Shown: positions 1 through 7,545 of the stretch, piece after piece | How positions within the stretch are numbered: position 1 is the first letter of the stretch | Layout: each line of letters starts with the position of its first letter | DNA from: Tetmemena sp. SeJ-2015 | Lineage: Eukaryota > Ciliophora > Spirotrichea > Sporadotrichida > Oxytrichidae | Reading direction: 5' to 3' | NCBI GenBank assembly: GCA_027382625.1 | Contig: JAJKFJ010023726.1 | Location: 1 to 13,007, forward strand | Length of the DNA stretch: 13,007 nucleotides | The notes under the pieces: generated by a model | Databases searched by the model: none | Seen by the model: only the letters and a program-made list of their open reading frames with translations | Told to the model about the DNA's origin: nothing | Made by a program: the position numbers and the translations under genes

Positions 1-30
1 TGAAAGACCTCGCTAGGAGTCTTACTTTGA

Positions 31-365
31 ACTTGTGAACGAGTTATTGATGGATTTATTGCTGTGGCTGGAGAAAGATTCATCCAGTTTTTAGCTCGAG
101 GTATTGTTGGAACTCATGTGCGAGATAAACTCAATCGCAATTATTTTTAAATTTTTTTTTAAGATTAGATCTTAAATGTGTTAAGGCTATATGTAAATGC
201 TGATAATTAAGTAGAGAGTGTAGCTATGGGCCGTCTATGCTAAGTAGGGCTGCAATTTGGATTAGATAATAAATAACCTAAGCAGCCTAAGTTATTGTTC
301 ATTATCAAAGAATTGAGAATTTGGAATGGATATATTCTTGATTATACTTTGTAATTAATTAAGGA
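31..365 (+). CDS. C-terminal half of a LamG (ConA-like) domain, partial
   Basis: This is a coding fragment read with TAA/TAG as Gln, in one frame from just after a TGA at 28-30. Around 180-365 it follows the second half of a laminin-G-3-like domain. There is a strand-forming LYVNADNQVES segment, then a glycine-containing turn (LQFGLDN), then the hallmark IKELRIWNGY. The same KELRIW-type motif occurs twice in the minus-strand gene at 2619-5811. The upstream part (VIDGFIAVAGERF, about 40-90) has a strong purine-first codon pattern but no recognised domain. No start, no TGA near 365 and no conserved tryptophan before the half domain can be seen, so this is a piece: the 3' part of a gene lying off the left edge, or an inverted germline segment. 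It meets the oppositely oriented gene at about 305-385. The LamG assignment is by motif only; confidence is moderate. Confidence 0.5.
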
Positions 366-1625
366 AATTTATTTTCTAAGTCTTAAACCCATACCCCTCC
401 ATTTGAATTATTCATGGGTACTAAGCTTACTGCTCCGTACTCTATAAGCTTCCAAGGAACTCTAATGCTTTGAACAACCTCTTGACCTTTAAAATTATAA
501 CCATCTATGAATACTATATTCCTAAATGCTATTGTATTTGATGAGGTTTCTAATTGGTAACCATAGTATACATTTAGAGATATAGGATCAGCATAAATAA
601 CAGGATCATAACCAAAATTAGTAGCTTTAAATATTATATAATTATTAGCAATCAATTGTTCAAAGCTGGATGCATCATATAAATAAACTGCTTTTAAACA
701 CAAAAGTAGTTTCAATTTTATTAAGTGAGATTTTTTAATTTATTTAAATATTAAATAATTATCAATTTGATTTGGTATTATGAGTTTAGAACCTCATGTT
801 GGTGTTGGAGTCTCTCTTTAGAACGAATGAATACCTTCTAAATATATAATTAATTTATTAATAACCAACGATCTTTTCTGATTAAAGGAAGTTAAAAGTT
901 CTACATGAGAGCATTCCATTTTAAATATAATGTGTAGGGATAAGGATTTGTCGCAATCTTTAACACAAAACCTATTCCAACTTTTTGATCTGAGCAAATT
1001 AATTTTTTAAACTTCATATATTAACTTTATACTTCTTTTATTAAATAAAAAATAGGTCAAATTTTTTTATTTAAAAATCAAACTTAACAAGCATTCCTAT
1101 TTGAAAAGCCTATATTCAATTTCACAACATAATATATGCTGCTATTTTAAGTTTTAATAGGAGTGAAAAATATCTTAAATGGATAAATCTATTTTCTTAT
1201 TATATTAAATAACATATTTAAAGCACATAATGATTTTATTAAACTCAGTGAATTTGAATTGAAATCCAAAAGAGAAAAGAGCTTATATAATATATCTAAA
1301 TTTTAAATATACACTTAAATTAAAAAGATGAATAATTAACTGGAAATATCAAAGTAATAGATTTATAATTTAACTTTTAAGCTTGTTGAGGATAGGTAAT
1401 TTTGAAAATTTAGGTATCTCTAATTGTGTTTTTAAGAGGAACTAATACTTTGTTATCCATAAAAATGTAAAATATATTTATTTAATTATCAATGCTATTA
1501 AAATTTAAAATAAAATATCGAATTTTTTTTATATCTAAACCATTACTCAAATTCTTAAATAAGAATTCACTCAAAATTTAAGGAAAAAATTTTTGTCCAA
1601 AATATTTTTCTTAAAACTTCTTCCT
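305..1625 (-). CDS. Beta-rich extracellular-type protein, 5' end not found, interrupted
   Basis: Unrecognised protein, read leftwards and ending at a TGA at 305-307. The segment 715-383 is open even with standard stops (110 codons), which is uncommon in DNA this AT-rich. Segments in order: 1625-about 1330 (contains FYIFMDNKVLVPLKN and KSITLIFPVNYSS), about 1190-1090 (YPFKIFFTPIKTQNSS), about 988-770 (GFVLKIATNPYPYTLYLKW, then KDRWLLINQLYIQ) and 711-383 (YYGYQLETSS, FIDGYNFKGQEVV, IEYGAVSLVPMNNS). Alternating hydrophobic strands with Asn/Ser/Thr/Tyr suggest repeated Ig- or cadherin-like folds on the cell surface; that is inference. A 99-nt GT-AG intron (990-1088) and a 50-bp IES with a 7-bp pointer (712-768) join the last parts in phase. 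The joins around 1330-1190 are unresolved and no ATG was found. It could be a separate gene, or a displaced 3' part of the LamG gene at 2619-5811, from which a + strand gene separates it. Confidence 0.6.
712..768 (-). other. Internal eliminated segment, 7-bp pointer TCAATTT
   Basis: TCAATTT occurs at 712-718 and 762-768. Both copies lie in the same codon phase of the two minus-strand frames they join, as AAA TTG A. Removing one copy plus the intervening DNA (50 bp) links HEVLNSQYQIKL directly to KLLLCLKAVYLYDASS and bypasses a TGA. No GT-AG pair does this in phase. The DNA between is extremely AT-rich, as expected of an IES. Confidence 0.65.
990..1088 (-). other. Probable 99-nt spliceosomal intron
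   Basis: On the minus strand the segment starts GTTAAGT and ends TTTGCTCAG, good ciliate splice sites. Its length is a multiple of three but it contains TGA codons, so it must be removed. Joining the exons gives GFSNRNA, then a Tyr codon split by the intron, then QKVGIGFVLK. Confidence 0.5.
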
Positions 1626-2126
1626 TCAAACAGATCTAAAAAGGAGATCATTTTTTAAAAAAATGCATTTTTCTCATAATTATAAAGTTTAATTATGTGT
1701 TTTTCCTTTCTTTTATTCTATTTATCTTTGCAAAGAGACAAGCTATCTATTCAAATAAAATTAAACAAAGCTACTAGTTAATATGATTTAATTAGAATTC
1801 CATATCTCAATTTAGGTTTTTTAAGTCAAAATTTATAATTCGATTGGTTAAAGTATATTGATAACCTGTAAAGCGAAACCTTAGAATGTTGGTAATATTT
1901 AAACTATCTAATACCTATTAAAAAAGGTTTCTGAAGAAAATATTAAATATAGAGTGATTATGTCAATTTACCTAACATGAAATGCATATTTACTTGTTTT
2001 TTATCCTAAATAATAAGTAATTCCATCAATTTGGAAGTTCACTCATTTCTTTATCTTGCTAAAGGGCTAATAACACATCTTATAAATAAAAAATGGTAAT
2101 GTCTTTAATTAAATGAAATAATTTGA

Positions 2127-2577
2127 ATTATCCCCTTGACACTGTCTGCCATTGAAGTAGTCTCCATGCATACATTAAATTAAATATATTCCCCCAGAAT
2201 AGGGTAAACTATAGTTCTTATATCTTAGAATAGTGAGGCTGCTGAACTAGTAAGTATGAGGTTTGCAGCATAGATATCATAATATAGCTGAGAATTTAAT
2301 AAAAAAGAGAATTAAATTAGATATTAAATTAAAATGGAATAAATGAGTGGCAGTTGAAGAGTCTCAGATTTGAATAGTTATTACACCATTCGATTCAGTA
2401 TTAAATTCTAAGAATTTTTTATCCTTTTAACTTTATTATGGGAGTGCTCAGTCAAGAGTTATAAGCGACACAAGTTTTGATGATGAAGATGATGATGAAG
2501 AATGCGTGAGTCATATCTCGCTGCTGAGAGGTGCTACGAAGACGATTAAAGAAGAAACTCATATTAATTTTTAATGA
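2127..2577 (+). CDS. Small gene of unknown function, two exons, head of a three-copy family
   Basis: Exons at 2127-2249 and 2288-2577, joined in phase by a 38-nt intron; TAA/TAG are Gln. Exon 1 includes SAIEVVSMHTLNQIY and LISQNSEAAEL. Exon 2 carries QLKSLRFEQLLHHSIQYQIL, then FNFIMGVLSQEL, an acidic stretch (FDDEDDDEEC) and a tail SLLRGATKTIKEETHINF before TGA at 2575-2577. The frame slips by one step between SQEL and the acidic stretch (about 2455), so a further short interruption is likely. Exon 2 has two diverged copies (9485-9776 and 12230-12526) that agree in amino acids and show synonymous changes (CTG/CTA, AGA/AGG, CAT/CAC), which supports this strand and frame. The start is uncertain: an ATG at 2166 fits, but an upstream frame from an ATG at 1977 is separated from it only by one TGA (2124-2126). 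No family recognised. Its end faces the LamG gene's end 42 bp away. Confidence 0.55.
2250..2287 (+). other. 38-nt intron
   Basis: GTAAGTATGA at the 5' end and ATAATATAG at the 3' end. It sits in phase 0 between GAA CTA and CTG AGA, and its removal bypasses a TGA. The 3' site (TAG then CTGA) is kept in the minus-strand copy at 12230-12526 and lost (TAC) in the copy at 9485. Confidence 0.6.
2288..2577 (+). repeat. Dispersed exon-sized repeat, copy 1 (intact reference copy)
   Basis: This 290-bp block runs from CTGAGAATTTA just after the intron to the terminal TGA. Diverged copies of nearly equal length lie at 9485-9776 (same strand) and 12230-12526 (opposite strand). The similarity shared by all copies starts at the 3' splice site. 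Confidence 0.6.
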
Positions 2578-2618
2578 GCTATCGAACAAGCTGCAGATCA
2601 GGTGGTGTTTGAAAGATT

Positions 2619-5600
2619 TCAACTCTAGTTAAAATTTCTACTATAATAAGTTATTCTTATAACAGATAATAATAATGTTTAATCATGGCTCATAATTTCA
2701 TCTGAATAGGTCCCTGACAATCTCCAATAGTCAAGGAGAGTAGTGATCTGGGGCGAGTTCACAATCCTACTTTTATAGAATTGCAGGAAATCATATTTGC
2801 TTGTACTTACCCAAACTCAATAAATAAATTAACTCTAAATTCTTTTGCAAATCCTTCGAATTGGTACAAGAAATTCACATTCAAGCAAAATATAAGCTTC
2901 ATTTTATATAAACAGTAGTTCTCTAAAAATACAAATATATTCTTCTAAAAGGTTCTTTGATTCAATTAGTCCTAACTAAATATATTTGAATTGTTGGTAA
3001 TCGAATCACCAAGGGCATAAACAATAGAGTTTGGCAAGCAATATAGGTCTTAGCATATAGTGGCGTTATATTTGACTGGAGTTGTTTCAGTGCAATGCTA
3101 AATTTTCAAGAGTAAATGAATCCAGCTTTCTATAGTATAAATAAGCAAAATTTGAAATGATTTTATAATGAAATTGAGAAATATCTTGAGAGTTTTGGTT
3201 TTTACTTTTGACAGAAGAGTAGTATTAGTTTTCATTGGCATTACCATCTGCATAAAGCTAGATCTTGGTGCCCTGATCAACCAACTTATTTTAATTATAA
3301 CTCTCTATAAAGATGCATTAAATTAATATTTACTAGCAATAACTGTAAACAGAGAGTGTTGTATTAGCACTTAATCAATTGTCAAATTCAAACCCTAAAT
3401 TCAGTTTCAGCAATTAAATAAGTTATAAACTGATAAAATGAAATCAAATTTTATTTGATCATGAGTATTTGAAACAAAATATGATCAATTATAAATGTTA
3501 ATTCTTCTTCACTGTTATAATTAATAAGATAATATTCTTCTTTTAACTTATTGATTATTTTGACTTATTAATTTTCAGAGTTTGATTAGTTGTGAACCAG
3601 AATTCAAAGAAATAGGTATCAAGACCATTCTCATTGGCTTTCAGAGTTAATATAGATTATGAGTCAAGTGCAGAATATTATCTAAAAATAAATTGAGAAT
3701 TGATCTTTAGATATGGTAAATTCTAAACTGCTGGATTTAAATATAAAATAATAATCTTTAAGAAAAATAAAAATTTGATAATCATATAATGAATTTATAA
3801 TTTATTAAATGCTTATATTTAGGATCGATAATTTCGCACATCGATGTGATATAATTCCAATAGTAGTCTTTATCGCAAAATTTAAGAATATAGTCTGCTG
3901 GTTTAATGTAATTGAGAATTTGAGTAGATGGTTAAGCCATGTTTGGATTAATGCTAGTATCTTCTAGTTTATTAGGTCTGAGACTGTCTCTTTTCATTCT
4001 GTAGTAACCAACTAAGCACCCATGTTCATACTCTGTCATTCTCCTAAAAATATTTTAAGAGTTCATAAATTGTGAAGATATTAGATAGATGAAATATAGA
4101 CAGATAAATTGAGATTATTAGCTTCTTACGTTCTTGAAAACTATTTGAGTTCATAAGGACTTCTAATGATGCTCCAAATTCTTAATTCTTTCATAAGTAG
4201 TTGGGCTGGATCTATTAATTGAGTCGAAGTATATTAAATTAAACTTTATATATGTTGCAATTTATATCCTTTAGCCAAGCTCAAAGTACCTTTGAAATAG
4301 AATTCTATATATATAGTTGATTGTAAATAACTTGCTTACCAGTCATACTTGAATAGAAGAAATTATTGAAAATGAAATCCGAACCTAGCATATTCTAATA
4401 AAAATTTAATTTGTTTAGTTTGAAATTGATTTATAATTTAGTGATAATTAAGCTCTACTTTTGCACAAATTGGATAGCTAAATGACGCCAGCCGCCAGTA
4501 AGGGGAATTTGTGAAGTGAATGTCCAGCAAGGATTCTTAGCCATAAATTTCAAGCAAAATGAATTAGTGTTAGGGCCGTTAGTCCTAATAAAAAAGTTGC
4601 TTTGATCTCCTTCATCGCTTATCAAAACCACATCATAACCTGAGTCCCTCCAAATAAAGAAATACCAAAACTCAACAGTCAGCAGCGGGAAATAAATTGG
4701 ATACAAAGGATTATCGATAGAAGCCCCTGCGCTAGAAAAATCCGTGAAATATAGAACTTCAAGTTCAGGGTCTTCACTTGCAGTTTCCACTCTTGCTTCA
4801 GAAAGTTACTAATCTAAATCGTCGTCTTGAAAAGAAAGATAAAATAATTATATATTTGAACGTAAACAGGATTAAACAGATTCTGCTTAAAGGTATGATG
4901 CCTACCATAAGAGGAGAAATCTTTTTGAGTTTTCCCGTTACCATAGTTAAATAGTTTATAATAGAAAAGCATGCTTCCCTTTTAAGTGTTGATTTGCCCA
5001 AAACTTCATAAACATTAAGAAGCGAGTTCATTATATCTTACTTAAAAATTACTTCATCCATATCATCCTAAGACAGTGGAGCCTTCCAAAATGCCAAGTC
5101 TGCCAGGTAAATCACATTATCAAACTTTAATAACTATAATTATTATTATATTATCTAGAGAATCAAATCCAAATTTTAGAAGGGGAAAGTTCTGAAATTT
5201 TCCCTAAATATTTAGATTAGAGTAGAAATAAAACTACCTTGACTATTGCCTCTGTGCCGACACTCTAATCAAAAACTATTTGTCTATTTTTATAGAAGGA
5301 TATCTTTGAAGTTTCTTTTGTGCAGCCGATTCTTTACCATTGATTTAAGTCAATAAATTAAGTGTTAATAGCTAAAATATCTAAATTATATAGTCAAGGT
5401 ACTACATCCCTTGGGTGCTAGCTTAAGATATTCCAGCAAAATCGAAATTAATCTGGCCAAGATCATTATCTTGTCCTTGGATAAAGATATTGATTATTCT
5501 ATCGAATGAAACAAGGTATGCACTGTCTTAAATTCTAATAGGCTTTGCCCAGAAATTCAATGAAAAGGTTATCCTATTACAAAACAAATATATAAAAAAT

Positions 5601-5811
5601 ATTCATTAAAGTCTTTGATAATTTAAATAGATGAAGATTCAAGATATAAGTCCTGATAGTTTATAGGATATATCATATCCATGTAGGTGCCATCTTTATT
5701 ATTCCAGACTTCAATCCCATCTAAAAAATGCTAGTGAAGAAGTAATTCAATACCTGCAAATGACCAAAGCAGTATGGAAATCAAAATAGAAGCGACCTTA
5801 ATAACACTCAT
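2619..5811 (-). CDS. Secreted protein with three LamG (ConA-like lectin) domains, germline copy broken by IESs
   Basis: Starts at ATG 5811 with a clean signal peptide (MSVIKVASILISILLWSFA) and ends at TGA 2619-2621; roughly 850-900 residues once interruptions are removed. Domain 1: ITFSLNFWAKP, LNQWQRIGC, ISFYKNRQIVF, LLKFGFDSLDN, VIYLADLAFWKAPLS; then linker LFYYKLFNYGNGKT. Domain 2: LTVEFWYFF, GGWRHLAIQF, LIYFDSINRSS, MKELRIWSIIRSPYELKQFS; linker EHGCLVGYYRM and a Cys-containing stretch FCDKDYYWNYITSMC. Domain 3: YFFEFWFTTNQ, KIQLYADGNANEN, VYALGDSITNN, KEFRVW; linker ITTLLDYWRLSGTYS. Tryptophans in FW and KELRIW/KEFRVW are typical of LamG-3-like domains, which bind carbohydrate or protein ligands outside the cell. 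All tryptophans are TGG. Every frame change except those around 4200-4455 and the stretch 3680-3830 could be explained by an IES or intron listed separately. The ligand is unknown. Confidence 0.8.
2814..2835 (-). other. IES, 5-bp pointer AACTC, 17 bp removed
   Basis: AACTC at 2814-2818 and 2831-2835 (GAGTT on the coding strand). As it stands the gene reads KEFRVNLF and goes out of frame. Removing 17 bp gives KEFRVWVSTSKYDFLQFYK, recreating the tryptophan of the LamG KELRIW motif and the correct frame downstream. Confidence 0.7.
2933..2986 (-). other. Possible in-frame IES, 9-bp repeat AAATATATT
   Basis: AAATATATT at 2933-2941 and 2978-2986, 45 bp apart and in the same codon phase. Removal is not needed to keep the frame. 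The repeat is pure A/T, so it may be chance. Confidence 0.25.
3071..3212 (-). other. IES, 6-bp pointer TTTGAC, 136 bp removed
   Basis: TTTGAC at 3071-3076 and 3207-3212 (GTCAAA on the coding strand), in the codon phase needed on both sides. Removal joins NENQYYSS to VKYNATICQDLYCLPN, keeping domain 3 in frame and skipping a TGA just after GCATTGCAC. Confidence 0.55.
3335..3414 (-). other. IES, 6-bp pointer AGCAAT, 74 bp removed
   Basis: AGCAAT at 3335-3340 and 3409-3414 (ATTGCT on the coding strand). The unprocessed frame hits TGA directly at the pointer. Removing 74 bp joins SVYNLFNC to QQILIQCIF and leads in frame into KIQLYADGN of LamG domain 3. Confidence 0.6.
3456..3487 (-). other. IES, 6-bp pointer TGATCA, 26 bp removed
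   Basis: TGATCA at 3456-3461 and 3482-3487. Removing 26 bp turns ...LTFIID into LTFIIDQIKFDFILSVY, a strand-like LamG segment, in the frame the next pointer (AGCAAT) requires. The pointer is palindromic. Confidence 0.5.
3546..3569 (-). other. IES, 7-bp pointer ACTTATT, 17 bp removed
   Basis: ACTTATT at 3546-3552 and 3563-3569 (AATAAGT on the coding strand). Removing 17 bp links FEFWFTTNQTLKINK to LKEEYYLINYNSEEELTF, correcting the frame inside LamG domain 3. Confidence 0.65.
4044..4129 (-). other. 86-nt intron after LamG domain 2
   Basis: On the coding strand it starts GTAAGAAG and ends ATATTTTTAG. It splits a Thr codon (AC then G). Joining gives KQFSRTRMTEYEHGCLVGYY, the expected LamG-to-linker transition. 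No pointer repeat longer than one base is present, so this is a spliceosomal intron rather than an IES. Confidence 0.65.
4827..4860 (-). other. IES, 5-bp pointer TTGAA, 29 bp removed
   Basis: TTGAA at 4827-4831 and 4856-4860 (TTCAA on the coding strand). Removing 29 bp links NLFNPVYVQ to DDDLDQQLSEARVE, the acidic lead-in to LamG domain 2, and fixes the frame exactly. Confidence 0.7.
4977..5004 (-). other. Interruption: 20-bp IES (CCC pointer) or 26-nt intron
   Basis: Two solutions fix the same frame break. CCC repeats at 4977-4979 and 4997-4999 delimit 20 bp and give NVYEVLGSMLFYYKLF. Alternatively a GT-AG segment at 4979-5004 (26 nt) gives NVYEGSMLFYYKLF. Sequence alone cannot choose. Confidence 0.5.
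5116..5155 (-). other. IES, 6-bp pointer ATTATC, 34 bp removed
   Basis: ATTATC at 5116-5121 and 5150-5155 (GATAAT on the coding strand). The intervening DNA is almost entirely A/T and has no GT-AG pair that works. Removal joins FGFDSLDN to VIYLADLAFWK with no lost or gained residue in LamG domain 1. Confidence 0.7.
5203..5239 (-). other. 34-nt interruption: intron or IES (AGG repeat)
   Basis: A GTAGTT...ATTTAG segment (5204-5237) is flanked by CCT at 5203-5205 and 5237-5239. Both mechanisms remove the same 34 nt and give the identical product, joining VGTEAIVK to GKFQNFPLLKFGFDS. Confidence 0.55.
5369..5423 (-). other. IES, 5-bp pointer TAGCT, 50 bp removed
   Basis: TAGCT at 5369-5373 and 5419-5423 (AGCTA on the coding strand). 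Removing 50 bp gives INFDFAGISQAINTQF then IDLNQWQRIG. The resulting spacing to the tryptophan is within one residue of the equivalent spacing in LamG domain 2. Confidence 0.65.
5576..5608 (-). other. IES, 4-bp pointer ATTA, 29 bp removed
   Basis: ATTA at 5576-5579 and 5605-5608 (TAAT on the coding strand). Removal joins SSSIQIIKDFN to RITFSLNFWAKP, bringing the first LamG FW motif into frame with the signal peptide exon. A 4-bp A/T pointer is weak, and the join could lie elsewhere nearby. Confidence 0.45.
5721..5753 (-). other. Possible 33-nt intron just after the signal peptide
   Basis: On the coding strand it starts GTATTG and ends TTTTTTAG. It is in frame and contains no TGA, so the gene reads through either way: SFAGIELLLHQHFLDGIE unspliced, or SFADGIEVWNN spliced. 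Confidence 0.4.
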
Positions 5812-6996
5812 TTTGTGATTTTATAATTAATAAATTTATTAGATAATAAAAACTATTCATGCTCAATTTAACTAATGCTCTTAATTTAAACTTGATGACA
5901 ACCTAATTAAATAACATAATTAATATTTTTAATGATATTTCACGTCTTTTAAACCCTCTGGATTATAAAATACTTTGGGTGGGGCTGAAATTTACCTTCC
6001 CCGACCTTAATATAAACCTCCCATACTATCAGTTATCTAGCCATATTTGGCTGAAAATACCTATTAATTGAAAAATTGTTGATGTAATTAATCTACTGCT
6101 ATATTATAATATGTTAGTTTAAAACTATTATCCATAGTCATTTAGTGATGAATTTGTTTAGCCAAAATAAAGTGCAAGTTAGAAATAATTTAATGAGCTG
6201 GAAAATATTTCTCTATGACTTTAGTTTATTCAAACTATCACTCTCATGGAATATGTTTCTTTCCTAAAAATAATTTCTTTCTTAAACTGTCAGAAATTTT
6301 TATTTTCCATGACTTATCTAAATAAAAGATAAGTAATTAAATTAAACTAATAAGTAAAAATTAATTAAAACTCTGCTGTTTTATTTGAGAAGAAGATTAC
6401 AATTATTTTAAAAGCTGATTAATAATATAGAATACTCTCTATCTAATAATTTTGTATTGGAAGTCTTTTAAAAATAGGACAAGTTTATCCAACATTTTAT
6501 GTATAGCTTAGCTATTTGAAAAGGAACAAAGCTTATTTTTTAGATTAAAAAAGCATTTTATACTACAAAAAGGGAATATTAAAGAAATTATTTTGGCAAG
6601 CTGCAAAATTTTTAATCTTAAAAAATCATAATTTTTGGGCTTTCACACCAAATTGAAATAAAAGTGACGATTTTTTAATTAAAATATATATGGGAGGTAA
6701 TAGATTAACTTCCGTCAAATATTTATAGAAATAATTAATTAGCTTGATCTAATTTAACTTGATATTAGTGTAGTGAGAGATTTCTTTAAATATGATAGAT
6801 CACGATGATATTTGTTCTTAGTAAATTCTAAATTTACTTCCATGAAATAGATCAATTCTTAGAAGTCTAAAAGGAGCTGAATTTACTATGTAGTTTTTTA
6901 ATTATTTCAATCATCTGTCTTCTTATTTTAAAAAGCAATCAGAACTTGTGTCTTGAAAATGAATTAAATTCAAGCGTTATAATGATTCAATTATGA
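5812..6996. other. Upstream of the LamG gene; no supported gene
   Basis: Very AT-rich DNA. The only contrast is a GC-richer patch at about 5970-6050 holding GGGTGGGGCTG and CTTCCCCGACC, with a 34-codon minus-strand ATG-to-TGA frame at 5940-6044 (VYIKVGEGKFQPHPKYF). It is too short to call. The promoter of the minus-strand LamG gene should lie just above 5811 but no motif stands out. Confidence 0.4.
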
Positions 6997-7545
6997 TGCT
7001 AAATAGTATCTTGTAAATTATTTAAAGCTTATTATTCTTAATATTGGAATTCGATATTCAAGCATCCGAGATTTTTTAGCATTTATAGTGCATTTTTACA
7101 GATTTAGAATTATAATTTCAAAAAATTAAATACAGCTCCTAATTCGTTGGGGTACATTTTATACCCTCCGCCTCCTAATTTTAAGAAAATAGATAAGTCT
7201 TTCGCAGTATTAGAGTGTAATAAAATGTAGTTTAAAATTAAATTTCCTGACCACCTGACCGCTAGCCAGATATAAAGAAGTTAGAGAGAAAGCAGGAAAG
7301 TAATATTCCATCTTAGTTATAAATTTTTCTTAATCACACGCACTTCTAATATAAACGATCTATGTTACATACTGTAGAATACTAAATTCGAAAACTTGAG
7401 AAGATATTCCACTTACTAAATAAAACATAAAGATCTGATCATATCTAGTTCTAACCACACTTTAGTGAAATCTGATGTTATAAATTTAAATCATTATTTT
7501 CAAAAATTAATCTCAAATAATTTAAAACTAATTTTTTTAATATGA
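6997..7545 (+). CDS. Weak open-frame candidate, unknown product
   Basis: 182 codons without TGA (TAA/TAG as Gln), ending at TGA 7543-7545, with locally higher GC at 7140-7320. Readable stretches are LNTAPNSLGYILYPPPPNFK, FAVLECNKMQFKIKFPDHLT and SQRESRKVIFHLSYKFFL. No domain is recognised and no ATG decides a start. Codon-phase bias (purine in first position) is only slight. Frames of this length without TGA are expected several times by chance in 13 kb of such AT-rich DNA. Confidence 0.27.

Noticed and set aside
2..313. Second + frame at the left edge (ELVNELLMDLLLWLEKD)
   Set aside because: Open and leucine-rich, but first-position purine bias is weaker than in the overlapping frame that continues into the LamG motif.
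2060..2280. Minus-strand frame with FWGNIFNLMYAWRLLQWQ
   Set aside because: It looks protein-like, but the + strand here has an in-phase GTAAGT...ATAG intron leading into an exon conserved in two other copies, so this is antisense.
3098..3280. 60-codon minus-strand standard-code frame
   Set aside because: It is out of frame with the LamG domain 3 reading (KIQLYADGN) that covers the same DNA.
4044..4129. IES rather than intron
   Set aside because: Flanks share no direct repeat beyond one base, while both splice sites are good and split a codon cleanly.
2619..5811. Reassigning TGA to tryptophan to explain frame breaks
   Set aside because: All tryptophans at LamG positions are TGG, and pointer removal restores frames without needing TGA to be sense.
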